Part shown: positions 12,190 through 23,737 of the stretch, one piece after another
Numbering within the stretch: position 1 is the stretch's first letter
Layout: every line of letters begins with the position of its first letter
Origin: Rosa chinensis
Lineage: Eukaryota; Streptophyta; Magnoliopsida; Rosales; Rosaceae
Assembly: GCF_002994745.2 (NCBI RefSeq)
Contig: NC_037093.1
Location: forward strand, 14,767,555 to 14,831,554
Direction: 5' to 3'
DNA: 64,000 nt
Notes under the pieces: model-generated
What the model was told of the DNA's origin: nothing
The model's input: only the letters and a program-made list of their open reading frames with translations
Databases searched by the model: none
Made by a program: the position numbers and the translations under genes

Positions 12190-15100
12190 TTAAGCTGCAG
12201 GCATAGAGGTTGAAACCACCACATAAGACAAGTGATGAAGCCCGTCCTGGATTTTGCTCAAAGCTATGGTCTGGTCGCCGCGGAGATGTTCAGAGAAGGA
12301 ATTTGCTTTTTCCTGCATTGATGTCTGTGGAAGCACTTCTTGGGATTCTGCAGCACCCTTTATGGCTGCTGCATACGCTTCAGCAACATCAGATATGCCT
12401 GAAAAGTTTCCTTAAACTGTCAGTATTCTTCTAAGATACATAAATTCAGGAATATTGGAGAGTTATAACATGAAACATGAATAATGTATCAAATGACCCA
12501 TGACTCGGTAGGAAAACCGGTATGCTTTGAAACAACTATATAGATGTTATGACTAAAGAGTAATCTCCTTGGTCATATAATAAGCTAGTTATAACAAATC
12601 TACAATAAAGATTAAAAGAAGTACAAGTGAACATGGCAGCAAGTAGCCGGTAACCATACCCATTCAAGTCAAAAAGAGCAGGGCGGAAATAGGGTACAAA
12701 AGATTATCAAAGACATCATGATAAGAGTATTTTCCTCTTGACTATAACAGTAAACACTTATCGTAGGCCTCATATTTCTAATATAGTAGAAAGTAAAGAA
12801 TATGTCTATGACCCCAGAATAGACAACCCAGAAAACCAACCTGTAATGAAACTGCTGGACACCGCTTCCACATATCCTGTCATTGCTAGTGCTTTTGATC
12901 TGATTATCTTTGCTTTTTCAACAGAATCTTCAGGCCAGTCAATATTCCCCAAATCAGCATCCACGTCTTCAGCCTGAGCTTTGTTTGCATTAGATATGAT
13001 GGCTTTACCAAGCATCAGCAGTTGAGATACCGCAGAACAGCAAAGTTCAGAGAGTCTCTGCAAAGACATAATTATGTCAAAACTACTAACCCCAAATCAA
13101 CACAAGCAATGCCACTAGAATACAATATTACTAACATACATGAACCCCCTCCGAGTGAAGGCTCTCTAATCTGCCAGTAGTTCTTTGAATTATATCATTA
13201 ACAGCTAGTCCTGCTAAGGCACTCGTGAACCTGAAAAATGTAAAGTACAGAAAATGCTAAGAGGGTTTGTAGAAAAGACCATGTACCATGAAACAGATAA
13301 TGCATCTATATAAACTTAATAATCAGATAACGAGAAAATAATGAAAGTGCAAAAAGTAGTAACTAGAGCAGCAGTTCAAGAAACCATGCAACTAATTATA
13401 ATCTTATAAATAAAAGTAGGAAATGGACAAGGTAAAATTACCCAGCAGCCATATCAGCAGCTTTGCTGACACTTGAATCATGTAAGCTCTTCATCTCATC
13501 ACTATTTCCATCGGCTCCAGTCTCTTTCTTTTGCCTTTGTCCGACTCTGCCCCACTTCCATCCAATTCAGAGTTCAGACTGAAAATCTGCTGAACCAGCT
13601 TAAGCTTTCCATCATAAACAGATCTCTGCTCTGGTGATAGTTTTCCTTTTCTCCGGTTAAATAGTAGTGCATAATGACTGGACAATGCCTCAAGTTCCTG
13701 AAAGTATTACAGTATAACTGCTTCAACAACATTATTCCTCAAGATAAACGAAATTTAACTCGGAGTTAAAAAGGGTAACCTCCAAGTGTTCTGGACCTCC
13801 ATATATGTAGAAACATCGATCAAACCCCACTTCCTCATATAACTGATCCTCTTCACCTTCTTGATCAGAGTGCTTAGAATTCTTATCAACTTCAATACCA
13901 GTTTCAGTAATCAGAAGATCCAAGGTTTCCTTGCCTACTAGCTCAAGCGCTTGCATTCCCTTTGAGGTAAAAGCTTTTCCAGTCTGTAACATTAAACCAA
14001 AAAATAACCAATGATGCAATATTAGTTAACAAGCCAACGCAAGGAAACCTTTAAAAAGTTGACTAGACAACTAAAAGGGGAATGCAAACCTCTAACAATG
14101 ATGGTGCAACAGAACCAGCACCATCTCGCTGGATAGATTCTGCTAGGTTCACAGCAGAATGCTCAAGCCTAGAAACATACAACAAAAAATTATTTGTTAC
14201 ACCCTTACAATACTGTCAATGGAACAATATATAACTTCAAATAACTCTGCATCCATGCACCCGTCCTCAACTTATCAAACCATCTTCACCACATTCTACA
14301 ATCCTATTACTAAATGAAACTTACTAAAAGGTAAAGGAACAGTCATATGAAATTTGTTTTTCATGTTCAGCGACCAAACCTTAAAAGTGTTTTTGTGCTT
14401 CATGTTCAGGAACAGTCATAATTGTCAAATAAACAGTATTTCACTCAAAGAAAAATATATAATTATAACTGTTCAATTGATTCTAACCAAATTCCAGAAA
14501 ACAATTTGTCTTTCTAATTTGGTATTCCCACTTTTAAAAAAAAAAAAAAATCATCAATTCCATAATCTAACTTAAATCCCCGAGTCCCATCGTTCATTTA
14601 GACTTTCTTAGTTAATTTCCACAAGAACAAGAGAAAATATCTGGCTAGTAAGCATCTGTTCATTACTAAATTTGAATAACGCACAACCCTAACCAAACTC
14701 CTGTTCTCCTCTATCATATTGGCAGATATACTAATACATTCAAGTGCAGTGGACATACTTGTGAACTAAATCGGTACCCCCTCTAAAAGCGCTTCCTAAA
14801 GCCTGCCATGCTCCTGAAGCAAAGTTCTCCACAGAACTATCAAGTACCTTCAGATGCTGCAAATATGAAAAAGTTTATAGCAACAGCACACTTAGTGAAC
14901 AAACAAACCATTCTCCGGTCATACAAAGAGTGCAATATAAATTTCCTAAATCATTTTTGAGACATGTATTCATGTGAACGAAAAACTGCAAATGCTGGAT
15001 TATCAAAAGAAAATGACTTTGCACATGATTGATTCATTCAGTATAACATAAGCAATAAATAAAAAGGAACATGACGAACTAAATAGAAGAAACTTCTCCT

Positions 15101-15833
15101 AACATTGCAAATTAAGATAATAACAGCAATATTGAAAAATAAAAATCAACCCCTTTATGATTTGATTTTTATGACTTGCCTGGCTGAGAAACGAATCCTC
15201 ACTAGCTTTCTCCAACTTCTCCAGAGCAGCCTTTCGCTGCTTCTCGTGCTCATCTTGGCTTTCCTTTTCAGTATCCCCTTCCTCCTCCTTGGAAGACTCT
15301 TCAGAGTCTTCGGCAGGGGTTTGCATGTCGGCAATGCTCTTTGCTGCTGTCTGAGCAGCCGCCGCAGCCTGAATTACACAAAGCCACCACTCAACACAAT
15401 TACACGAACAAACCAAAAAATGCAGCAACCCTAACCCCTTCAATTTGGATTGAAGAAACAAATCTTTGCTTCATTTTCTAAATAAAAGACTAGTTTAACA
15501 CTTGAACTGCCACAATGGCAGAAAACACCAATCTAAGAGTGACGAATTTACCAAATCCACAATAGCATAAACCCTAATTAAGTAAAATTGGTATAGAAAT
15601 AGAAATTGGAATGCAGTTAGTGAAAACCTAGAGAAGCTTACGTTGCGAGAGATCTCTTCAGCTGCCTTCTGGAGATCTGTGAAAACGGAGGAGAATCCCC
15701 AGCCTCCTCCCCATCCTCCTCCACTTTTCGCTGCCGCTGCTTCTGCTTCTGCTACTGCCTTTTCTTCTGCTTTTGCTTCTTGTTGTTGCAAAGGGGCTTT
15801 CTCGTCCTTGAGTTGCTGCTTCTCTTCCTCCAT
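12190..15833 (-). CDS. FAM114/DUF719-like protein, nine exons, with an apparent one-base frameshift
   Basis: Exons in transcript order: 15833-15642, 15368-15180, 14856-14759, 14168-14090, 13983-13780, 13697-13442, 13230-13140, 13057-12841, 12398-12190. All phases join except inside exon 6, where 256 nt is one short. The downstream part (ETGADGNSDEM...ADMAAG) is in another frame from the upstream part (GAESDKGK). The missing base lies in a T-run at 13529-13532 (A-run on the coding strand). Read with the frame restored the length would be about 511 residues. The protein begins MEEEKQQLKDEKAPLQQQE, then a Gly/Trp-rich GGGWGGGWGFSS segment, an Ala-rich amphipathic stretch (TAAKSIADM), an acidic Glu/Ser region and a mostly helical C-terminal half. 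By memory this pattern fits the eukaryotic FAM114A (NOXP20) family, whose plant function is not established. Intron 2 has a GC donor (CAG|GCAAGT). Either a sequence error or a young pseudogene explains the shift. Confidence 0.72.
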
Positions 15834-16299
15834 TTCTGATTGTACCCCAAGCCCGATCAGTCTGAGATCTTAAGCACTTTTGGGAAAATGGAGTATTGCG
15901 AATTCGATTTTGGAATGAGAACCGTTTGGGAGTTCAAATGTGTGAAGGTTGTTGAAATGGACCAGACCTTTTCTACTTTGGGCATCTGCTTCCACCCGAC
16001 GTGCTTTCGAAGGCAATGGAACGACGCGACGTCGTTTTCCTATTCCCTAATACGACAGTGGTTAGTCATGTGTCACATGTCGCTCCTTTTGGAACCAAAA
16101 ATCCAATGCACCACACCGACGTTTGTGCTTCTCAGATTTTTCTTTTGAAATAATTAGCCATGAATTCAGAAGTTAGTATCCCAATTGTGGTTTTAGACGG
16201 ATTTATTAGTTTGATCGTTCGAGTAAAATGACACCCGTTGAGTTGAGGTTATTTTTTGTTCTTTTGCATTTTTGCTTTCAGTTTTTTAGTATATAGGTA
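15834..16299. other. Upstream region of the FAM114-like gene
   Basis: Contains the presumed promoter and 5' UTR of the minus-strand gene. A small plus-strand frame at 15840-16148 shows no recognisable domain and I do not call it. Confidence 0.35.
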
Positions 16300-16925
16300 C
16301 AAAGGTGTAGCTACACACGGGCTCCGCTGGGCTATAGTCCACCCGAAATTTTGAAAAAACATTAATTTATAGCTTAATTTTAGTTTAAAAAATTAAATAT
16401 TAAAAAATAGCCCACTTTAAATTTCTAAAGTTAGCCCATATGTTAATTTTTTTGGGTCACATCTATGTTATTTCTTTGCTTGAAGTATTTGATGGTGTTT
16501 TATTTTCTATTATGCTTTAAGAGACATATTCGCATAAAAAACTTGCTCTTTTTAGGTAAATTAGGTCAAAATAAGAGTTGGCTGAGAATTATGATAATAA
16601 TAAAATAATAAAATTTGTTCTATTCAAGAGCACAAAATAAAATTTGAGTAGATATGTTCTCTTGTCTTAGACTTTTGTTATCGAATTTCTATCAAATGTT
16701 ATGATGTTGATTTTTTTTTTTTTTTTGAAAGGGATGATGATTTTTTTGGATTAGTTAGCTATTTGATTATTTAATACGTAATTAATATATGATGTGGTTT
16801 AATTTAAGGAAAGAATAAAACATGTTACTAGTAAAACTTAGGGGAAATTTTTTTTTAAGCGTTAGTAAACTTTTATTAAATTTTTTTTTAGCCTATCCCA
16901 TTTTAAAATCCTAGCTCCGCCATTG
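16300..16925. mobile_element. Non-autonomous hAT-like element
   Basis: A perfect 8-bp duplication TATAGGTA flanks the segment (16292-16299 and 16926-16933), the size typical of hAT transposition. The ends are imperfect inverted repeats: CAAAGGTGTAGCTA on the left, and CAATGGCGGAGCTA as the reverse complement of the right. The interior (626 bp in total) is AT-rich without coding capacity. The 42753-44782 element has similar ends. Confidence 0.75.
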
Positions 16926-16933
16926 TATAGGTA

Positions 16934-17595
16934 TTTTGAATGAGAGAGCAGGTAGTTCTTCAATGGATCTTACAAGTTAGCGTATTTTTCCTAATTATGC
17001 CGCAAAGACATAGCAGTTTTGTTGCTTCAGGAGCTTAGGCCCTAGTGATTGTAATTCTCTGACAGTGACTCCGTGAAGTCATGAGTATATATTTATATTC
17101 ATTCCCCTCACTCATACCTCCCAATTATAAAAGTTCATAATTGACAAACTAATCCAACCAATAAATATCAGAGAAAGTCTGGAAAAAAAGTATTGAAGTG
17201 AACCGCTAAAAATTAAAATTAAGAGTTCATTGGCAAACCACAACCTTTGCTCACTTCTTAACAATGAATCTTCCACAAATTTCGTGTCGTTGGAGTTAAC
17301 TATTAACATTGAAGTCACCCTCAAGTGTAATGGCCAAATTATGGTGTAGTGGGGTTTTAGAGTAAGGGATATCGTACCCAAAGGATTGATAAATCTCACT
17401 CTAGCTAGAGAAGTCCTAAGGTAAACTAGAGAGAATATGCAAATGTACAATCGCAAACAAAGGCTCACAAGTAAATCAAAGTTCATAGTAAGTATGTGCA
17501 AGATGGTTTGTAGAGATTTGATTTTGATGTTGAAAATGGTTTCGATTCAAATTGAAACAACGAAAGCAAGTAACGTAAACTAAGCTAGGCTAAAC
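16934..17595. other. Non-coding repeat-like DNA, left arm
   Basis: No gene. The text style (17340-17595) continues at 19979 after removal of the retroposon insertion, forming one non-coding block to about 21330 that resembles large non-coding retrotransposon sequence. No LTR boundaries were found, so the identity is tentative. Confidence 0.3.
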
Positions 17596-17609
17596 AAGTT
17601 GTTATCAGA

Positions 17610-19964
17610 CATACGATGATTCGGAAAAAGAAAAAACATATTGAACGCGCTACACGCGCTTGGCAGTTTCCAAAGCTCTTCATGCTCCGTCCGGCGGCTT
17701 GTGTTGAGGGCGATGTCATCGGACGGGCCAGTTTTGATGGTGGTTTCCTCCTCTTTTATCTTAGGCGTCGGCGTGTCTGCACTAGTGGTCACGATCTTAA
17801 CGCTTCAGATCGGTCTCGATCTAGGGCGATAAAGGCTGAGAACGGTGGCAATGGTGATTGCAGGGTACGGAGGACGGTCTGTGGAGGGGTTTGCATCAGG
17901 GTGTGGCTGCGGGGAAGAGAGATCGTGATCCATTTTCTCCTAGCATCGTCGTGGACAGGATCGATCGGATCTATTGCGGCTCGGCTCACCGAAGGTTCCA
18001 GGTCTGGCAATGAGAAGTTAATTAAGCGATGCTCATCCTTCCGGAGGTGCGGCACTGAGCGAAGCTCTGCTTGGCTAGGGTACGATGGTGGTTCAGCAAT
18101 CCAGCAATGGCGGTGATGAGGCGGCGACGACAGGTCGAATTGGGGCATTGGGTTGGGCCAGACTCTTAGGCCCATGTAGTTACTTGGCTATTTTGCTTGG
18201 GTATTGGGCCTGGGATACTTCTTTGGGCCCGAAGTGGTTGATTTTTATAATTTCTATTTTAATTTGTTTTCTTTTAGTTGAATGTGGCTTTATGCCTGAA
18301 ATAAGTCCCTACCGAATTGTAGTAGGGCGACGTGGGCTCTGTCCCGGACTACACACCTTCTGTGCCTTGTCTGCTCTGGTTAGGCAGCGAGTTCCTTGCT
18401 TCGTCAAATGGTCGCAGCCTCCCAATGGCAGGATGAAACTTAGTGTCACCGAAATTGTTTTTCGGTGGCAACATAGTGGGAAAGCTGATAGTAATAGTAA
18501 ATTATGGCTCCGCGTGAGCGAAATCTTTCTGGTATTTCACTATCTTTGTAAAGCGAATAGAGTAGCCAATGATGCACTCTTCGCTAATTAGTGCTTGTTA
18601 GAATACATATTTTCTGTAGAGACTCTCGTTATTATTTCGGGTTGTTCTCTTTATGTTTATTGTGATCTGGGGTTTAGGTATCGGGAGAGGATCCTCTCCT
18701 AAGCTCATTTTTCACCTGAGCTTCCTAATCTTTGAAAGAGATGAAGACACGTGGCTTTCTAAAATCTAATGGTCAATAATTCCTCTTTTCCCTCACATCA
18801 CTTTGTTTCTTTTCTCTCTCTCTCTCTCTCTCTGTTGTGCTTCTTTTCCTTCTGTTCTATAGTTCAGAAGGATCATTAAACTCAGAAAAGATCAAGGCTT
18901 TGAGCACAAGAAGGATCATTAGCTCTGCAGATCCTTTTGGGAAGAAGTGGATGTATATTTTTTAATAAACGATGTACATGATCAGTTGTTCATCTCTTTA
19001 TCAGCAAATGGATGACACTCAAAAATCTAAAAGCCTCGTCAATCTTCAACTCCTCAAATAACCAAGGCTTCCATCACACCCACCACTCCATCCCGTCATT
19101 CTTCACAATCTCATCTCCTTCAATATGCCAATGCACGCCCAGTCTCTCATTCTTCAAGTCCTTCCCGGTCGAATTTCATTCCCATTCTTCACTCCTTCAT
19201 CTCTCCTGCATGATTTAACTCAACCAAAGTTGAGCTCAGTCCCCACCTCTAGTCAATTATATGAAGCAATTATCAACGCCCATGTTCAATCTCAGTTACT
19301 AGAGCAAGTCGGCCTTTACTGTTTGGAAAAAAAAAAAAAGTTGAGCAAGGCCTCGTTACCAGATCAAACACTTTCAATAACGTATTGGGTTTTCTTGTTA
19401 AGTCGAGAGATTTTGAAAAGAAAGCACTAGCTGGGATTGTCAATGCCCAAGAATCCCACCCCCATTACAACACCCACCAGAGTATGAGTTGTAGAGATGG
19501 GTAACCAATTTGTTTGAGTTACTTTTGGTTGATTTTATCCTCCTTATCTGGGCTTGCTCTTCGCCCCCAGAATTTGAGGGCTTGTTCTTCGCCCCTAGAA
19601 TTTGATCTGGGCTTGTTCTTCGCCCTACACTATTCTGGATTGAGGATTTGTATATTCTTGGCTTGCTGATGGTTTTCAATGAAGAGAACTAAGCTCTACG
19701 AAGGAGGAGAGAGAGAGAGAAAACAGAAAGATGGGCCAGTAAAAGGTAAAAACAAATCTCAAGTTAATTGTAGGCCATTAGATTTTATATGGACACGTGT
19801 CTCAATCTTCTTCAAAGCTCAGGTAGGTTAGGTAAAATAATAGATCAGGAGAGGATCCGGATCCTTAGATATCATGTCCCCCCCCCCCCTCCCCATGTAT
19901 TTTGAGGTTTCATTAATGGTCAAGGCTTGAGGGCAGCCATACCGGCCCTATTTCAAAAAAAAAA
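17610..19964 (+). mobile_element. Poly(A) retroposon (LINE- or SINE-like) with 14-bp target duplication
   Basis: AAGTTGTTATCAGA occurs at 17596-17609 and again at 19965-19978, just after a poly(A) run (19955-19966), the signature of target-primed reverse transcription. Without the Mutator-like insertion (18683-19864 plus its 9-bp duplicate) the body is about 1.16 kb. The 5' half is GC-rich with a chance-like open frame (17616-18116). The 3' part (18440-18680) is related to 59845-60095. No reverse transcriptase is present, so it was moved in trans or is 5'-truncated. Confidence 0.75.
18683..19864. mobile_element. Mutator-like (MULE) non-autonomous element with 9-bp target duplication
   Basis: TTAGGTATC (18674-18682) and TTAGATATC (19865-19873) match at 8 of 9 positions. 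The ends share GGATCCTCTCCT and further inverted similarity over roughly 90 bp (the left and right arms both contain ACACGTG and AAAATCTAATGG on opposite strands). The interior has a (TC)n run at about 18813-18832 and open frames at 19012-19430 of unknown origin that could be captured host sequence. No transposase. Confidence 0.7.
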
Positions 19965-19978
19965 AAGTTGTTATCAGA

Positions 19979-21410
19979 TGGATGGGAGGTTAGGGCATCG
20001 GGTTTCACCGTATCTTTTGCCTCCCTTGCAAGCATTAAAGCGATTAAATATGAATGATGCAAAGCTAATTGTCTAACTATCCTCTTAGCATCCGGATCGA
20101 TAAGACTACTAAGGCTTAAACATCTTTGATTTTATTAACTCTAACCGAATAAGTCTAGAGTTAACTATATAGGGACAAATTCAATTACCAGATAGGTCTC
20201 AATCATTTCCCCTTAGATGCATAAAGCTTAGAGTTTAGGTAACCAAGCAAGCAAACCAATATTATCTCTATGTGATTTTAGCTCATTACCCTCACATGCA
20301 TACAAGATGTGCTTTTATGCTCCCTTTTGCCTAAAGGTAATCAATTTCTAAGTAAAACTTCATGTCATGGCAAACACATTGACTCAAATTGATTAGATCT
20401 AAATAATGCATTCAACTATTGAATTAGCATGTGAGGATGATGACATGAATTTGAATCAATTTATAAACAAAAGCTTTAATACAAGCAAGTTTGGCTAGGG
20501 CTTTCAACCCTAGCCCCAACTAGTTCACTACTCACTAAGGGCTAGACATATAAACTTCAACATTCTACTAAACATCAAATACATAAAGATATAGAGAATT
20601 AAGAGTGATTATGGATGATGCCGGAAGAAGTTGTGGAGATGGATCTCCAAGATCATGATGTGATGGTAGTCACCTCCTTCTCCTTGCTTCAAGATCTTAA
20701 AATCAGTGAGAATGGTGAATTTAGTCTCTAAGGTGAATTGTGATGTTGCGTAGTGGTGGAAGTGGTGGTTGTAGTGGTGAAAATGGCGGTTGTAGTGGTG
20801 AAAATGGCGGTTGTAATGGTGGAAAATGGTGGTGTATTTGGGTCTTGGCTAAGATGAAGATGATGGAATTGAGTCAAGAATGATGAAGAAAAGGTCCTTG
20901 TCTTCTTTTCATCTATGTCCCCCTTGGTCTCAAGATGTGCAAGAGATGCCCTTTACACGTCTCCCAAAGGTCCTAAGATGTTCAACATGACAAAAGGCAA
21001 GATGTAGGGAGATGTTTGAATTTCAAGTACTGGGGGATTCTCATAACCATGGTCCTGTTTGGCAAGAAAAAGGTCCTCCATGAGTGGCGACTCACCGGAA
21101 AAGTTTGCAGGAAAAGTCCATGGAAACTTCGATTTGCAATTTTCTTCCAATTGCCGTGTCTTCTTCGCTTACCTTCAAATCTCCGCATTTTAAGCCCTAT
21201 TTGATCATTTTCTTCTGAATGCATGGTTTCCTACAAATACAAGGAAATAGACTAAAGAGGTAAGATAGCACGGAAGATAGATCAATTTATATAGTTTTAG
21301 GGCAAAAATGCATAAGTAATTTGTGACATTAACTCTACTTTATCCTTTATCAGCCAAATGATACAGCTGTTATTCTCTATATATTGCTTGGGCTTAATAG
21401 CCAATTTGCT
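19979..21410. other. Non-coding repeat-like DNA, right arm
   Basis: Continuation of the block at 16934-17595. It includes a short tandem repeat (20755-20835). No gene is seen in either strand. Confidence 0.3.
20755..20835 (+). repeat. Short tandem repeat, GTGGTGAAAATGGCGGTTGTA unit
   Basis: About three to four imperfect copies of a 21-24-bp GTGG/GCGG-rich unit. Minor local expansion. Confidence 0.7.
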
Positions 21411-21414
21411 ATGT

Positions 21415-21588
21415 TAAGTTTTCTCTAAATAGTGTAGGGGCATAATAATCAATTTGCTACCCTAAGTTTTACCATAGTGTCACTTTGCTATTCTAGATTT
21501 TATTTATGCATATTTGCTACCCTAAGTTTTCGCAATTAGCTAATTTACTACCCATAGTTTTGTTCAGCCAATTTGCTACCATATATAT
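21415..21588 (+). repeat. Imperfect repeats of AATTTGCTACCCTAAGTTTT
   Basis: The phrase AATTTGCTACCCTAAGTTTT and close variants recur at about 21450, 21505 and 21545, separated by 45-60 bp. Non-coding, and abuts the GC-rich element that begins near 21589. Confidence 0.55.
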
Positions 21589-22687
21589 TGTTAATGCTCA
21601 AGTCCGGCGGTAGCCGACTCTTCGCTTAACGCGGGTCCGGTGGGCGGACCACTACTCCGAGGATTAGATGACTTCCGGTTGCTGCAACACGAGAGACAGG
21701 GCGTCAGAGGGAGACCGCGTTGGGTGGTCTTCACTTCTCCGATGCCTAAGTCATTCACTGTATGGCAGCATAGCAATAAATGAGTAGTAAATGCGTAATT
21801 AATGAGGAGAGAGGAGAAAACCTTTTATAGGTGAGGAGAAGGTTGATCTTCTTCTTGTTTCCAATGTGGGACTGATGTGCTTCGATTCCCAGCGTCTGGA
21901 GCTTCTGATGATATCTTGACGCGGCGCGTGGCAGCGCGTCATCGGTGATCTGGGGGCGATCCAGGGCTCGAGCGGTAGCCCACCTGGCCGTGCCTTCGCA
22001 AGTCATCCCTTTGATGGGAGTCGGTACCTCTGGCGGTACAATGAGCGTGGCTCATTATAGCTAATTATGCTCGTTCGGGCACATATAGGTACAAGTCCCC
22101 CAAGTCCCCAGTCAAGGAGGGCAATCTTGGTTGGGGAGTTGATCGGCGGTGTGAAGCGTTACTTCCGCTAGACTTGTAACAGCATAATTAGCGTCAGTGC
22201 GTTGTTAACCATGGATTTACTGAGTGAACGCTTTATACCCTTTCGGGTGGGCCCCTGCTAGGCCCACCAGGGAGTCCCCTACTCCCTAGCCAAGACGGAC
22301 CTCCGGATGGTCGGCAAATTGTTTATTGAGGGGAAGCTGCACGGAGCAGAGGGTGTTGGGTAGCGAGCCCAATCTTAGTACTCGAGTGACGGGGGACAAC
22401 GCACCTGATCAGGGTCGTCGTAGACTATTGACAAGTCCCCGTGTCCCGTAGGGAAGATCTGACCGTAACGCTGCGTGGCGGCAGTTGTCAGAGTGAGGCG
22501 TAGCCTCCGGATTCGCCACTGGCGGATACCCCCCGCTGGATGTAGTAGGAAACAGCATCGCGTAGACGTGTTTGGTGGTATTTTGTTGAGCAGAGTTGCG
22601 CTCAGCAAAGCACAGGATTTTGCAAGATGGAGGGAGCTCTGCCGGCAGTGTTGCGCGGAGTAGAGGTTGCCTGTTGCACATTAATGA

Positions 22688-22945
22688 GTGGAAGTTCTGC
22701 TAACGGGGATTCGCCCAGCGAACCTCAACCCGGAAAGTGACGAGAAGGTCCGCTAGCGGGGTTTCGCTCAGCGGACACCGACACTCGAGAAGGTCCGCTA
22801 GCGGGGTTTAGCTCAACACTTGGAAAGTGACAAAGGGAGAAGTTCCGCTAGCGGGGTTTCGCTCCGCGGACTTCAACACTTGGAAAGTGACAAGGGAGAA
22901 GTTCCACTTGCGGGGTTTCGCTCAGCGGATACCGCCGACGATTGG
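22688..22945 (+). repeat. Minisatellite, about five 45-60-bp units
   Basis: Units begin GAAGTTCCGCTAGCGGGGTT or GAAGGTCCGCTAGCGGGG, continue TCGCTCAGCGGA and often end ACTTGGAAAGTGACAA. CCGCTAGCGG and CGCTCAGCG are each palindromic, so every unit could form hairpins. Confidence 0.8.
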
Positions 22946-23737
22946 CGCCTTCTTCCCAAAAGTGGTGGCTTCTACTAGACGCTTCGTCTAATGGTGGTTG
23001 ACATGTGGTGAACCCCTAAAGGGTTAGCGTGCGGAGGCGTGTCTCCTCCGCCCAGCCATCTCCTCCGCCCAGCCGTCTCCTCGCCATTAATGTCAAGTAA
23101 TGATGGATTTTGTAACCGAGGCGACGCCTCGGTTAATCCGAAGAGTAACTGTAGTTGTGGGACACGTGTACGGCTGACATTTGATATCGTTTTTCAATGG
23201 ACGGCGTAGGACTGTTTGACGTTGACATAAAAGGGGGGGAAGTTAGCATATTTGACACTTTGCTCTAAACTTTGAACTGTACTCGTCGTCTTCAAGCTCT
23301 CTGCGTCTGAGATCGGAGAAGAAGGCTGAGGCGATATTGCCGAGTTTTCGTAAGTGGAAGAACCGACAACCTCCGGCCCCGAAGACAAATGCTCACACTG
23401 CTATCAGAGACTCCATCGTTGAGGTTGATATTTTGACTTATATCCCTGTTTCATTGGATGTCTGCCATGGCGAATTTTTGGGTTTTGGGTGTTCCTGTGA
23501 TATGTTCTTCGTTGATGTGCTGTAAGGGTGTGAGAGTGGGTTTGGGGATGGGTTGCTGTGTTTGACAGAATTGGGGTTTTTAGGGATTCTCTAGATGGTC
23601 GAATCTGGGTTTGAGTGTGTTTGTTCTTGTTTTGGTATTTTCCGGGTTGAGTGTTCTTGATGTTCTTAGGCACTGACTGATATAGGGATAGGTTAGATCT
23701 TGTGTGAGCTAACTGATTTGGGTTTTAGGGTTTTGGG

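Noticed and set aside
17616..18175. Overlapping 128-166-codon frames on both strands as genes
   Set aside because: They lie inside a poly(A) retroposon bounded by a 14-bp duplicate, with no known domain and GC-driven openness on both strands.
22688..22945. CRISPR-like array
   Set aside because: Units lack uniform unique spacers and the context is a plant retroelement leader, so it is a minisatellite.
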